Notes under the pieces: model-generated | The model's input: the letters and a program-made list of their open reading frames with translations, nothing else | Told to the model about the DNA's origin: nothing | Database searches by the model: none | DNA from: JAJPXC01 sp964517875 | Lineage (GTDB): Bacteria > Bacteroidota > Bacteroidia > Bacteroidales > Muribaculaceae | Reading direction: 5' to 3' | Assembly: GCA_964517875.1 (NCBI GenBank) | Contig: CAZFEU010000008.1 | Location: forward strand, 1-53,619 | Length of the DNA stretch: 53,619 bases | Translations under genes and position numbers: made by a program | Shown here: one piece after another, positions 8,518 through 17,719 of the stretch | Layout of the letters: every line of letters starts with the position of its first letter | Numbering within the stretch: position 1 is the stretch's first letter

Positions 8518-9240
8518 TTATTTGGCGATTAAGTCGCGATACATGTCATCGAGACTTAGCACACCCCGGCGTGTCGAGGCCCACTCGGCGGCCATTACGG
8601 CTCCCAGGGCGAAGCCGTCGCGCGACTTGGCGCGGTGCTCGATAGTGATGGTGTCGACCGGCGAATCCCATGTGACGATATGGGTGCCCGGCACCTCACC
8701 CTCGCGCTCATGCTCAATGAGCAGCTTGCCATCGGCCGGTGTCTCGCTCCATGCGTCAAGCACATCGCTGTGCGCTATCACATCGCGGGCAAGAGTAATG
8801 GCGGTGCCGCTGGGATGGTCGAGCTTGTGGATATGGTGGATTTCCTTGATTGAGGGGGAGTACTGCCGGAAGTGCTTCATCACCGCGGCGAGATAGGAGT
8901 TGAGGGCAAAGAATATGTTGACTCCCACGCTGTAGTTTGACGACCAAAGCAACGTGCCCCCCGCCAGCTTGCACATCTTCTCCACCTCGGTGGCTTGTGA
9001 GCGCCACCCGGTAGAGCCCGACACCACCTTGATGCCGCGGTCAAAACAGCGACGGTAGTTGTCGACTGCCGAGTCGGGCGAGGTGAACTCTATAGCCACG
9101 TCGGCGCTCAGGAACTCCGTCGAGTCGAAGTCGCTGAGGTTATCGCGGTCGATTATGGCCACGATCTTGTGGCCGCGCTGACGAGCAAAACGCTCGATGG
9201 CGTGACCCATTTTTCCGTAGCCTAAGAGTGCTATATTCAT
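8518..9240 (-). CDS. dapB: 4-hydroxy-tetrahydrodipicolinate reductase
   Basis: Cytosolic NAD(P)H-dependent enzyme of the diaminopimelate/lysine pathway, which feeds peptidoglycan. The Rossmann start MNIALLGYGKMGHAIE, the VSGSTGW loop and the catalytic region EIHHIHKLDHPSGTA are present; the last matches the family HHxxKxDxPSGTA signature. At 240 aa it is normal length. It is the first gene of the probable dapB-lepB-wbqC transcript. On the minus strand TAATTTTG lies at 9268-9261, but I see no well-spaced -33 element. Confidence 0.94.
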   Translation of the reverse strand: MNIALLGYGKMGHAIERFARQRGHKIVAIIDRDNLSDFDSTEFLSADVAIEFTSPDSAVDNYRRCFDRGIKVVSGSTGWRSQATEVEKMCKLAGGTLLWSSNYSVGVNIFFALNSYLAAVMKHFRQYSPSIKEIHHIHKLDHPSGTAITLARDVIAHSDVLDAWSETPADGKLLIEHEREGEVPGTHIVTWDSPVDTITIEHRAKSRDGFALGAVMAAEWASTRRGVLSLDDMYRDLIAK

Positions 9241-9609
9241 CGTAGGGGTATAGTTTTCGGCAAAATTAGGAATAATCAGCCGATTTTGCCCCCTTTTCCC
9301 GATTTTATTCCATTAACACCCCATAAAAAACTACACAGCCTCTATAGAAAGCAGCTGGAGCAATTGGAATTATTAAAATAATTGGAATAACTCCGATAAC
9401 TCTTAAAACTCTAATTAATTAAAAACCTGTAATTTCGCGGCTACGGTATGGCTCTCGTCCATAGCCCAACGCCAGGTATCATCTCAGCTCCTGGCAACCC
9501 TCGTTCTGCGGCTATGCCGCAGTCGTAGCCCTTTGGGCATATCATGGGGATGTTATTTGTGGGTGCAACACTGGATGCCCAAAAAACTCGAATAACTTCG
9601 GGAGGGGGA
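9241..9609. other. Gene-free 369-bp region with 9-nt repeats and a structured element
   Basis: No credible coding sequence. The left half is AT-rich and contains three degenerate 9-nt units (CTCCGATAA, CTCTTAAAA, CTCTAATTA at 9391-9417), related to the arrays at 42869-43430 and 47771-47860. The right half holds the foldable element listed separately. Confidence 0.5.
9439..9530. repeat. Cloverleaf-foldable palindromic element
   Basis: A 7-bp outer stem GGCTACG/CGTAGCC (9439-9445, 9524-9530) encloses three perfect hairpins. They are TATGG/CCATA with a 7-nt loop (9447-9463), GCCAGG/CCTGGC (9471-9495) and CTGCGGC/GCCGCAG with a TAT loop (9506-9522). It is not a tRNA, having no T-arm GTTCGA and no proper spacing. 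It could be a small structured RNA or a non-autonomous repeat. Confidence 0.5.
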
Positions 9610-10242
9610 TTACCAGCCGACGAGCATTGCGGCTGCGATATCGTTGGCGGCTTTGTCGCCCTTGGTGGCTCGGATTATCTCGATGGCAAAGGGTAGGGTG
9701 GTGCCTGGGCCTTCGGATGTGATAAGTCGGGGCTCTGCTACCACTGTCTGCTTCACGTAGGTGCCTCCGTTGGTGTTGATGTTGTCGCCAAGGCCAGGGT
9801 AGCATGTGGCTGTCTTGCCATTGAGCACACCAAGGGGCGCGAGCACTATGGCAGGGCCGGCGCAAATCGACGCAAACCGTCCACCCTTGGCATAGTGGGC
9901 GAGTATCTTATCTTTTACATCCTGATTGGCGACGAGATTCCATGCTCCGGGGTCGCCGCCGGGGATAATGAGCCAATCGGCATCGTCGGTATTTACGGCC
10001 GTGATGAGTGTGTCGGCCACCAATGTCTGTCCAGTGGCTCCCTTGATATTCAGATTGTCGGATACGGCTACTGTGACTACGGGGATTTCAGCGCGGCGCA
10101 GAGCGTCGATGGTCGCTGTTGCTTCAACTTCCTCCACTCCCGGGGCGAGGAAAATGTAAGATTTCTGTGCTGACATAGTAAATGCGCTTAATATAACCGT
10201 AAAGGCTGTTATAGCCTTGCGTATAATTGATGTTTTACTCAT
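9610..10242 (-). CDS. Exported DJ-1/PfpI (ThiJ-like) protein
   Basis: A 210-aa member of the DJ-1/PfpI superfamily. The nucleophile elbow is GGRFASICAGPAIVLAPLG with the conserved cysteine. The acid residue of the family lies in APGVEEVEATATIDAL, and DWLIIPGGDPGAW is also conserved. DJ-1 members act as glyoxalases, deglycases or chaperones; the specific role here cannot be read. I start at the ATG at 10242, because upstream codons (reading to 10320) would put a non-conserved stretch ahead of a clear hydrophobic leader ending in FTMSAQ. That leader suggests export, which is unusual for this family. It stands alone, followed by the repeat region. Confidence 0.85.
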   Translation of the reverse strand: MSKTSIIRKAITAFTVILSAFTMSAQKSYIFLAPGVEEVEATATIDALRRAEIPVVTVAVSDNLNIKGATGQTLVADTLITAVNTDDADWLIIPGGDPGAWNLVANQDVKDKILAHYAKGGRFASICAGPAIVLAPLGVLNGKTATCYPGLGDNINTNGGTYVKQTVVAEPRLITSEGPGTTLPFAIEIIRATKGDKAANDIAAAMLVGW

Positions 10243-10317
10243 TTTCAATTCCGATTTTCTTAAGAATAACGCCTTGAATCGGCAAAAGGTTGCACTTGTG
10301 GGGCTGATATATAAAGG

Positions 10318-10359
10318 CACAAGAAAGAGCCCGGCAAAAGCGCCGGGCTCTTTCTTGTG
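10318..10359 (-). terminator. Strong terminator after the sus-like operon
   Basis: A perfect 18-bp stem (10318-10335 and 10342-10359) with a 6-nt loop lies 36 bp past the last gene of the sus-like locus. It ends that transcript before the DJ-1 gene. Confidence 0.8.
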
Positions 10360-10395
10360 ATTGATAGTTATGCACCCCTTAGGGGGGATAATGTA

Positions 10396-11712
10396 TTAGT
10401 CTACGTATACTGCGTAGGGTAGGGTAGAGAGGTCAAGAGTGATGTGCTTCTTGCCTGTGCCGCCGTTGATGGCTGCGCCACCTACGAGCAGTTCACCGGG
10501 GTTGCCACCGAGGGTGAAGTTCTTTTCACCTGTTACGTCGATTGTGAATGCGCCGGTGAGATTGACATCAGCCTCCCATACGAGGAAGTCCTCAGAGGGT
10601 ACGAGGGGTGTGCCGGCTACCGACATGCCACTTACCTGGTAGATGCTGTAGTGGAGGTTGGCGATGTTAACTTCGTTCCAGAAGAGGCCTTCAGCTTCGG
10701 TTGTGAGGTTGCCTGCGCCACCGTCGTCGCTGAGGAGGCCGGGGGTGGTGGAGTCACCGTAGTTTACACCTGCCCAGTTGGGGTCGGAGGTGTACTTGTA
10801 GGGACCGCTGAGGTATGCGAAGCCGTAGTAAATGGTATGGTTGCCGGTGTAGAGCTGCTGTGATGCGCCACCGCTCCAGCCATTTGAGTTACCGGGTGTG
10901 TAGAGCACGTCGGAGGTGGCCACTACCTTGTAGGTAAGGGTCTCCATGTTTACTACAACAAGGCTCTTGGCGTCGGCCACGCGGCATGCTTCGCCGTTGA
11001 TAACGAGGTTACCCGATTTAGCGTCGGCATCCTCTACACCATACACTACATTGCCATCGGCTGTTTTCACTGTCCAGCTATTGGCGGGAACAGCAAGGTA
11101 GAATGAGAATACGGGGTCGTCGTATACGTTGCCATTGGCGTGGAACATTTCACCGCCGTTGAGGAAGTACTGGTTCTGAATCTCATTCTCGGCCTTGAAG
11201 GGCACGAGAGCGAGGGTCTGAGCGCCATAGTACTGGTCAAGACCACCGATGCGGGCTACCTGCTGGTTGCCTTGTCCAACTGTGGCCACTGCGTAGGCTT
11301 CGTAGCGGATAGCCACGGTGCCCTGAGCGGGGTTTTTGGTGAGTTTGTAGTATGCGCCCTGGAGCTCATCTACAGTGGTGGTGATAACACCGTCGGTGAC
11401 AGTCACGGGGCACTCTACAGCGCCATCAAAGGCGTTGGTTTTGGCCACATAGAGCTTAAGAGCCAGGTCGTAGCCCTGGGGGAGACCCTGGGCTGTGACG
11501 GTGCCAAGGTTGATAGGATCGGTCGACTCGCGGAGGGCCTGGAGGTTAATTACGCCCTGAGCCTCCTGCGAGGGGGTAAGTGCTACCGTCGAAGCTGAGA
11601 AAATAGGCAGCTGGGGGTTCTCCTGGGGCTTGCCGGGAGCATCCTCGATGTCATCGCAGGCGGTGAAACCAAGTGCGAGGGCCATCATTGCCATTATAGC
11701 GAATTTTTTCAT
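10396..11712 (-). CDS. SusF/SusE-type surface lipoprotein
   Basis: A 438-aa lipoprotein with the signal lipobox LGFTACDD at about residues 14-20. An N-terminal Ig-like domain is followed by C-terminal beta-sandwich modules with aromatic and Gly/Asn-rich stretches (YTPGNSNGWSGGASQQLY, LFWNEVNIANLHYS), as in SusE/SusF glycan-binding proteins. These bind oligosaccharide at the cell surface and do not cleave it. It is the last gene of the susCDEF-like series, 115 bp after the SusE-type gene and before a strong terminator. I call it SusF-like by position and architecture; the ligand is unknown. Confidence 0.8.
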   Translation of the reverse strand: MKKFAIMAMMALALGFTACDDIEDAPGKPQENPQLPIFSASTVALTPSQEAQGVINLQALRESTDPINLGTVTAQGLPQGYDLALKLYVAKTNAFDGAVECPVTVTDGVITTTVDELQGAYYKLTKNPAQGTVAIRYEAYAVATVGQGNQQVARIGGLDQYYGAQTLALVPFKAENEIQNQYFLNGGEMFHANGNVYDDPVFSFYLAVPANSWTVKTADGNVVYGVEDADAKSGNLVINGEACRVADAKSLVVVNMETLTYKVVATSDVLYTPGNSNGWSGGASQQLYTGNHTIYYGFAYLSGPYKYTSDPNWAGVNYGDSTTPGLLSDDGGAGNLTTEAEGLFWNEVNIANLHYSIYQVSGMSVAGTPLVPSEDFLVWEADVNLTGAFTIDVTGEKNFTLGGNPGELLVGGAAINGGTGKKHITLDLSTLPYAVYVD

Positions 11713-11827
11713 GATTTGCTGTTTTGTTTTAATGGTTAGTTGGGTTGGACGGGGGAGTGGGGGAGGGGTCGGAATGACACCCTCCGTCTCCCTATATCCG
11801 ATGACAAACTAAGTTGTTTGCCCTACA

Positions 11828-12748
11828 TTACATTTGGTTGCCTTTGTACATGGTGACTTCCATGGGCACGCGGCTCATGTCGACACAGATGGTCATCTCA
11901 CCACCTTCCCAGTCGGGGAAGTTGAACGAGCCTTTACCCTTGACGAGCTCGGTCTGCATAATGCCGTCAGCATTAAACTCGAAGTCAATAGGATTATCGT
12001 CAACCTGTGAGCCGTAAGAGTCGGTATCCCAGCCGGTGAGTGCTGTGTAGAAGCGGAACATGGCGCTGCCGGCGGCGATATCGAATACACCCCAGTAAAC
12101 CTTAGAGCCGATTTCGTCCTTCTTCTCGAACAGGCGCCAATCGCTGTAGTGGGTTGCATTGAGGTTGTCAGGACCCTTCCAGCCTTCGGGAGCACCTACG
12201 AGGTAGATGTAACCGGGCTCCTTGATAGCGTCGTAGCCTTGAACGGCCTTGAGTGTGATCCAGTTGGACTCCACGAAGGTCGACTCGATGTCGCCAACGA
12301 TGGCAGTGGCGCGAACCTTAACAGGTATGGGGTCAATCTGCTCCCAGCTGTCCTTGGAGTCGATGCCGCGGAGCTCGCACAGGGCTTCTGAGATCTGCTG
12401 TGATGTCACAACGATCTTGGCCTGAGTGGGCTGCTCGGGAACTACATTAACGGGAGTGGGGTGGGCTATGGTGCCATCCTCGGCTTTACCCTTGTACTGA
12501 TCGTCGATATCGATCTGGATACCGTAGGTTACCGATGCGATGAAGCCATAGTCGGGCTGGCTCACGGTGAACTCTATAGCGCGGTTGTCGCCCTCGGTGA
12601 ATACGAAGGTCTCATCGGCCATAGGAGGAGTGTTGAGGACGAACGACCCGGGGGTGGGCACTTGCCATACGGGATCATCGTCGGCGTCGCACGCGGTGAA
12701 GCCAATCATAGTGGCCAACGCTGCGAAAAGTATTGAAAGTTTTTTCAT
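11828..12748 (-). CDS. SusE-type surface glycan-binding lipoprotein
   Basis: A 306-aa lipoprotein with the lipobox IGFTACDADDD near residue 20. An N-terminal SusE-like domain includes FVLNTPPMADETFVFTEGD. A C-terminal starch-binding-like domain starts at about residue 185 with IYLVGAPEGWKGP and continues with WGVFDIAAGSAMFRFY, the pattern of SusE/SusF carbohydrate-binding modules. It is predicted to sit on the outer membrane surface and help capture glycan for the SusCD pore. It follows susD by 38 bp. Confidence 0.85.
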   Translation of the reverse strand: MKKLSILFAALATMIGFTACDADDDPVWQVPTPGSFVLNTPPMADETFVFTEGDNRAIEFTVSQPDYGFIASVTYGIQIDIDDQYKGKAEDGTIAHPTPVNVVPEQPTQAKIVVTSQQISEALCELRGIDSKDSWEQIDPIPVKVRATAIVGDIESTFVESNWITLKAVQGYDAIKEPGYIYLVGAPEGWKGPDNLNATHYSDWRLFEKKDEIGSKVYWGVFDIAAGSAMFRFYTALTGWDTDSYGSQVDDNPIDFEFNADGIMQTELVKGKGSFNFPDWEGGEMTICVDMSRVPMEVTMYKGNQM

Positions 12749-12786
12749 TGTAGTAACTTTAATTTTAATTCGTCAGACACTGATGA

Positions 12787-14463
12787 TTAATAACCCTGGT
12801 TCTGACCAACGGTGGGTACGTACTGGTAGGGGATTGCGTACACGTTGCGGTAAGAGTCGATACCTGCACCGGCAAGGACGCCACCCTTCCACGACCAGTT
12901 GTAGTTGGAACCTGCGTAGCGGTTGAAGCGCACGAGGTCGCTGCGGCGGTGTCCCTCGAAGTAGAGCTCTGACTGACGCTCACGGAGAATCTCAGTGGCG
13001 TTGGGGTTGTTGATGGGGCTCAGACCTGCGCGGGCGCGCACTGCGTTGAAGTAGCTGTCGTCAACACCGTTAGCACCGTTGAGCTTGCACTCGGCGAGCA
13101 TCAGGTAAGCGTCGGCAAGACGGAACAGGGGGAAGTCGGTGTCGCACACCTGGGTTGAGGGTGCCACTTCGTTCTCGTTGTAGTAGTCTTCCTCGGTGGT
13201 GTAGGTGTACTTGGTACACATGTAGCCGTCGGCACCGGGGCCGTAATCGTAGAGGTTGGCGATACCGATGTTGTAGAAGGGACCGTCCCAGTCAACTTCA
13301 ACGTCGTTTTGTACCACCTTGCCCTGATAGTAGGCACCGAACGAGAGGTTGCGGTTACCACCATTGTCGATAAGGTTCTGCGACAGCTCGGGACGCATGC
13401 GAACACCGGTCCAGGGGTTGCCGGGGCCTGAGAGCTCGTGCACCTTCTTGTCGGAGTTGTAGGTTGACTTACCTGCGCCCAGTGATACGAGCACCGATAC
13501 GGGAGCGAGCTCGTCGTAGCAGCCGGCGGTCATGTAGGTTGTGCCACCCCATGTCTCATATTCGCCACGCTTCTGGGGGATAGCCCAGAGGATTTCGTTG
13601 ACGCCACCGTTCTCCTTGCAAGAAACATAGCGGTCGTTTGACTCGCAGAAGAGGTATTTGTACTCTGCGGCCAGGCCATTGGCGTTGGGGGCGATGAGCT
13701 TGAGCTGATCGGCACACTCCTGCCAGCGGCTTATGCCGGTGTAAACCTCAGAGTTGAGGTAGAACTTGGCCAGAAGCATGCGGGCTGCTTCCTTACATAC
13801 GCGGCCATAGCCCTGGTCGGCAGCCGACTTGAAGTCGGGGTTGTTGATAGCGTCGAGCAGGTCGGCGGTGACAGCGTCAAAGAGCTGAGCGCGGTTGTAG
13901 GTGGGAGGGGTGTCACCGGTAGCGGTGCCAGGCACCCAGGGACCACGGCCGAAGAGGTCGATCATGTAGTAGTAGCAGTAGGCGCGGAGCACTTGTGCCT
14001 CGGCTTTCCAGCTTGCTACTTCCTCGGCGGCGATACCAGCGGCGAGAGCGCCGTCGGCCTTTGAGATGAACTCGGTGCACAGACGCGCTGTGGTGGCCTC
14101 ACGCTGGAAGGCCATGAAGCACCACATGTTGTCGGTGAGCCATGTGTTGAAGTTAAGGGCGGTGTAGCCGGGGTCGTTCCACTTGTATGAGATGATGGCT
14201 TCGTCGGCTGCAATCTCCTGAAGGTTCCAGTGGCAGCGCATCCATGTGCCGGCACCACCGTCGACTCCGCTGGGGGTGAGGCCATTCTCATATAGGAAGT
14301 TGCCGTAGAGCGAGCCGAAGTATCCCCACCACTGCTCGGCATTGGCGGGTTCCAATTGCTTGTTGGGGTCGTTGGGGGTCACGTTGAGGTCGTCGGTACA
14401 TGCACCGAAGCCGAGCGACATAGCTGCCAACACTCCAATCGCGAGATATTTAGTGAATTTCAT
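12787..14463 (-). CDS. SusD/RagB-family nutrient-binding outer membrane lipoprotein
   Basis: A 558-aa SusD-like protein, the lid of a SusCD transporter that binds glycan and passes it to the TonB-dependent barrel. The lipobox LGFGACTDDLN is near residue 22. TPR-type helices with WKAEAQVLRAYCYYYMIDLFGRGP (the conserved RAxxYFxLxxxFG region) lie near residue 155. The C-terminal signature RQSELYFEGHRRSDLVRF is near residue 500. Length and order fit the family. It comes 76 bp after susC with a hairpin in the gap. Confidence 0.95.
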   Translation of the reverse strand: MKFTKYLAIGVLAAMSLGFGACTDDLNVTPNDPNKQLEPANAEQWWGYFGSLYGNFLYENGLTPSGVDGGAGTWMRCHWNLQEIAADEAIISYKWNDPGYTALNFNTWLTDNMWCFMAFQREATTARLCTEFISKADGALAAGIAAEEVASWKAEAQVLRAYCYYYMIDLFGRGPWVPGTATGDTPPTYNRAQLFDAVTADLLDAINNPDFKSAADQGYGRVCKEAARMLLAKFYLNSEVYTGISRWQECADQLKLIAPNANGLAAEYKYLFCESNDRYVSCKENGGVNEILWAIPQKRGEYETWGGTTYMTAGCYDELAPVSVLVSLGAGKSTYNSDKKVHELSGPGNPWTGVRMRPELSQNLIDNGGNRNLSFGAYYQGKVVQNDVEVDWDGPFYNIGIANLYDYGPGADGYMCTKYTYTTEEDYYNENEVAPSTQVCDTDFPLFRLADAYLMLAECKLNGANGVDDSYFNAVRARAGLSPINNPNATEILRERQSELYFEGHRRSDLVRFNRYAGSNYNWSWKGGVLAGAGIDSYRNVYAIPYQYVPTVGQNQGY

Positions 14464-14488
14464 TGATTATTGAGTTTTTAAGTTTTTG

Positions 14489-14515
14489 AGCTGTTAAGGT
14501 AAGACCCTTAAAGCT
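14489..14515 (-). promoter_or_regulatory. Hairpin between susC-like and susD-like genes
   Basis: AGCT plus TTAAGG pair with CCTTAA plus AGCT around a 6-nt loop, giving a 10-bp stem with one bulged G. It lies in the 76-bp susC-susD gap, has no long U-run, and could act as an mRNA stability or attenuation element setting different susC and susD levels. Confidence 0.4.
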
Positions 14516-14539
14516 TTGAGTTGAAAAAACTTTAAATGA

Positions 14540-17500
14540 TTAGAATGTAGCAACTACACCCAGCGATACGGTGAGGGGCTTGGGATAGATGCTTGAATCG
14601 ATACCGCCGAATACCTCAGGATCGATGCCTTTGTACTTGGTGATCACGAAGGGGTTCTGCACGGCACCGTAGAGGCGCAGACGCATAGCATTGAACAGCT
14701 TGTCCCAGGTATAGCCTACGGTGATGTTGTCGCAGCGCAGGAATGATGCGTTCTGTACCCAGAAGTCAGATGCTACGAGCTCGGTAGAACGTGTTGAGGT
14801 GAACAGATAAGTGTCGGCCATCAGGTTGCTGATCGGGGGCACCTGGGCTGCCGATACGAATGAGTTGTCCTTCTGGTTCTGGTTGTACACCCAGTTGCCG
14901 AGGCTTGCGCGGAGAGCGAAGCCGAAGTCCCAGTTCTTGTAGTTGAAGGTGTTCTGCCAGTTGAGGGTCACCTTGGGATCTTTTGAGTGGTAGATGTACT
15001 TGTCGGCCTCGGTGATGTTGCCGTCGCCATTGCGGTCAACGTAAACACCCTCGGCGGGAGTGCCATCGGGATTGTAAACCTGCTCGTATACGTAGAATGA
15101 GTAAGCTGCCTCACCTTCGCGCTGCAACTGTACGTTGACGTTGTTGCCCACGTTGCCGGTGGGAACGTCAGAGCCGTCGCCGAGCTTGGTGATCTTGTTC
15201 TTATTCCATGCCACGTTGAGGCTTGAGGTCCACTGGAAGTTTCTGTTTACGATAGGACGTGTCACAAGGTTGAACTCGATACCGGTGTTCTCCAGGTCGC
15301 CGAGGTTCATGGGGCCTTCAGGACCGAAGTTTGAGCCGGCGGGGTAGGTAACCTGAGTTACAAGGAGGTCTTTGGTGGTGCGCTTGTACCACTCCACGCT
15401 ACCGTTGACGCGGTTGTTGAACAAGCCGAAGTCGATACCGGCGTTCCATGTGGTGGTCTCCTCCCACTTAAGGGCTGCGTTATACTTCTGAGGTGTAACC
15501 TGGAAGATGCCGTCGTAGCCTTCAACGGGGAAGGGAACGCGTGTGCCGAGGTCGTTGGAGATGTTGTAAACGGGGAGATAGGGGAATACCATGTCGAAGC
15601 CGTCGCCGAGGTTCTGCTGACCGGTGATACCCCATGTGCCACGGAGTTTCAGATCAGAGAGCCAGCCGCGGGCACCTTCCATGAAGCTTTCGTCGATCAG
15701 ACGCCATGCCAATGCCACTGAGGGGAATGAGCCCCAACGGTTGCCGTCGGCGAAACGTGACGAACCATCCTGACGCATGGTGAAGGTGAGGAGGTACTTA
15801 TCCATGAGGCCGTATTGCAGACGACCGAAGAATGATACCAGCTGATAGGGTGAGCTGTAGTAGTAGGTAGCCGAACGCTGATAGCCGTTGATGAGCTTGA
15901 GATACTCAGCTGCATCGCCCACTGATGTGAAGCGGCCGGGGTTGAACTGCTCGTTGTAGTCGTAGAAGTACTGGGCCGACCACTGGGGAGCGTATACCTG
16001 GCTCCAGTTGTGACCCTTGTTGGAGAAGCGCTGCCAAGAGTAACCTGCTGTGATGTCGAGGGCCGACTTGATGGCTTCGAAATCCTTATTATAATTAAGG
16101 TAGAATTCGAGCAGGAGGTTGTAGCGTTTCTGCTTCTCGTAGTTTATAGATGTGTAGCCATCCTTGAGTTGTGCTTCCTGGAGCACGTCGTCGACAACTA
16201 CCTGCGACCATCCACCGTCGGCGTTGCGCACCAGCTGAGGTACGAATGTGCTTGCGCCCCAAGCCTCGGGAGAGAAGGGGAGTTGGTGGTTCTGGTTCTT
16301 ACCGTCGGCATAGTCGTAGCCAAGGTTGAGGTTGGCGCGGAGCTCGCGGAGGAAGGGCATACGAAGGTCAATCTGCAGGTTGCCGATTGACTGCCAGCTC
16401 TTACCTATCGACTGATAGTCCATCATGCGCGATACGGGGTTCTTGCCTGCAAGGGTATTGAGAGCGCCAGCCGATGTACCCATGCCTGCGGTGCTACCAC
16501 CGGCGGTGTAGGTGGTCCAGTTGTTGAACCAGTTGTCTTCCTTGATGGGGAGGGTGGGGTTGAAGCTAACAGCTCCACCGAGCACGCCCTGCTCATAGTG
16601 GTTTTCCACGAAAGCGCCCTTTACATTGGCGTTGATCTGGAGAAGACCGTCGAAGAATTTGGGGGTGAGGTTGATAGAAGCGGTGGCGCGGTCCATCGAG
16701 GTGGGGCGGATGATACCGTTGTTGTTGGTATAACCTACGGCTACGCGATAGGGCACTGCGCCGAGTGCTCCTCCGACCGAGAGATTGTAGTCGGATGAAA
16801 CTGATGTGCGGAGCACTTGATCCTGCCAGTCAGTTACATCATTGCCAAGAGCGCCGGCAGCCTGTGAATCAGCACCGAAGGTGTCGATTACGAACTGGCG
16901 GTACTCGTCGCCCTTCATCATATTGAGGGTCTTGCGGGGGGTGTTGATGTACATGTTGGCAGCAAAGTTGACCTGGGGCTTGCCCGATTGTCCCTTCTTG
17001 GTGGTGATGATGATCACACCATTGGATGCGCGGCTACCGTAGATGGCGGTTGCCGATGCGTCCTTCAGTACGGTCATCGACTCGATGTTCTCAGGAGAGA
17101 TGAGGCCGAGGGGGTTGGATGAACCCTTCACGCCGCCATTGTCCATAGGCACACCGTCGATCACAATCAGAGGGTCGTTTGATGCGTTAAGTGAGGCACC
17201 GCCGCGGATACGGATGTTACCGCCTTCCGAGGGGTTACCGGTGGTGGTGACTACCACACCGGGGGTGGCACCAACGAGGAGGTCCTGTGCGGTGGTAGCA
17301 AGACCAGCCTGTACTTCGTCGGGCTTCACCACTGCAACTGAACCGGTGGCGTCGCTCTTCTTGACTGTACCGTAACCGATGGCCACAACCTCGTTGAGCA
17401 CAACTGAGTTTTCTTTAAGTGTTACGTCGATTTGGGTGCGACCGTTGACTGCAATGGTCTGGGGGTCCATACCCACATAGGAGAAGACGAGTGTGGCATT

Positions 17501-17719
17501 GGGGGCTACCTCAATGCTATACACACCGTCGAAATCGGTGGCTACTCCGACTGTAGTGCCCTGTGCCATGACAGTTGCACCAATCAGGGGATCACCGTAG
17601 GTGTCAACCACGGTACCTTTTACCGTGATCTTCTGCGCTAAAGCTGGGAACACACAGCATAGTGTCAAAGCCAACACCAGCCACGCCTTCCGAGTCATTT
17701 GAAAACAAATGTTCTTCAT
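14540..17719 (-). CDS. SusC/RagA-family TonB-dependent outer membrane transporter
   Basis: A 1059-aa outer membrane barrel. The signal peptide ends at about residue 28 (FPALAQ). A carboxypeptidase-regulatory-like domain follows (about 30-115, VKGTVVDTYGDPLIGATVMAQG). The plug runs from about 115 to 240, with LNEVVAIGYGTVKKSDATG, IRIRGGASLNASNDPLIVIDG and the SusC signature SATAIYGSRASNGVIIITTKKG. A 22-strand barrel fills the rest, ending in an aromatic residue. With SusD it would import oligosaccharides or another large ligand using TonB energy; the ExbBD-TonB genes at 27962-29970 are one candidate power source. First gene of the locus. No extracytoplasmic sigma factor, hybrid sensor or SusR-like regulator lies beside it. 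Confidence 0.96.
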   Translation of the reverse strand: MKNICFQMTRKAWLVLALTLCCVFPALAQKITVKGTVVDTYGDPLIGATVMAQGTTVGVATDFDGVYSIEVAPNATLVFSYVGMDPQTIAVNGRTQIDVTLKENSVVLNEVVAIGYGTVKKSDATGSVAVVKPDEVQAGLATTAQDLLVGATPGVVVTTTGNPSEGGNIRIRGGASLNASNDPLIVIDGVPMDNGGVKGSSNPLGLISPENIESMTVLKDASATAIYGSRASNGVIIITTKKGQSGKPQVNFAANMYINTPRKTLNMMKGDEYRQFVIDTFGADSQAAGALGNDVTDWQDQVLRTSVSSDYNLSVGGALGAVPYRVAVGYTNNNGIIRPTSMDRATASINLTPKFFDGLLQINANVKGAFVENHYEQGVLGGAVSFNPTLPIKEDNWFNNWTTYTAGGSTAGMGTSAGALNTLAGKNPVSRMMDYQSIGKSWQSIGNLQIDLRMPFLRELRANLNLGYDYADGKNQNHQLPFSPEAWGASTFVPQLVRNADGGWSQVVVDDVLQEAQLKDGYTSINYEKQKRYNLLLEFYLNYNKDFEAIKSALDITAGYSWQRFSNKGHNWSQVYAPQWSAQYFYDYNEQFNPGRFTSVGDAAEYLKLINGYQRSATYYYSSPYQLVSFFGRLQYGLMDKYLLTFTMRQDGSSRFADGNRWGSFPSVALAWRLIDESFMEGARGWLSDLKLRGTWGITGQQNLGDGFDMVFPYLPVYNISNDLGTRVPFPVEGYDGIFQVTPQKYNAALKWEETTTWNAGIDFGLFNNRVNGSVEWYKRTTKDLLVTQVTYPAGSNFGPEGPMNLGDLENTGIEFNLVTRPIVNRNFQWTSSLNVAWNKNKITKLGDGSDVPTGNVGNNVNVQLQREGEAAYSFYVYEQVYNPDGTPAEGVYVDRNGDGNITEADKYIYHSKDPKVTLNWQNTFNYKNWDFGFALRASLGNWVYNQNQKDNSFVSAAQVPPISNLMADTYLFTSTRSTELVASDFWVQNASFLRCDNITVGYTWDKLFNAMRLRLYGAVQNPFVITKYKGIDPEVFGGIDSSIYPKPLTVSLGVVATF

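Noticed and set aside
9439..9530. tRNA gene
   Set aside because: Despite the cloverleaf pairing it lacks the T-arm consensus, D-arm spacing and a proper anticodon arm position.
14464..14500. A fourth copy of the 9-nt repeat in the susC-susD gap
   Set aside because: The minus strand has CTCAAAAA/CTTAAAAA-like units, but the period is 8, not 9, and too short to assign to the family.
10396..17719. Complete polysaccharide utilisation locus
   Set aside because: Only transport and binding proteins are present; no enzyme or regulator is found on either side, so I call it sus-like only.
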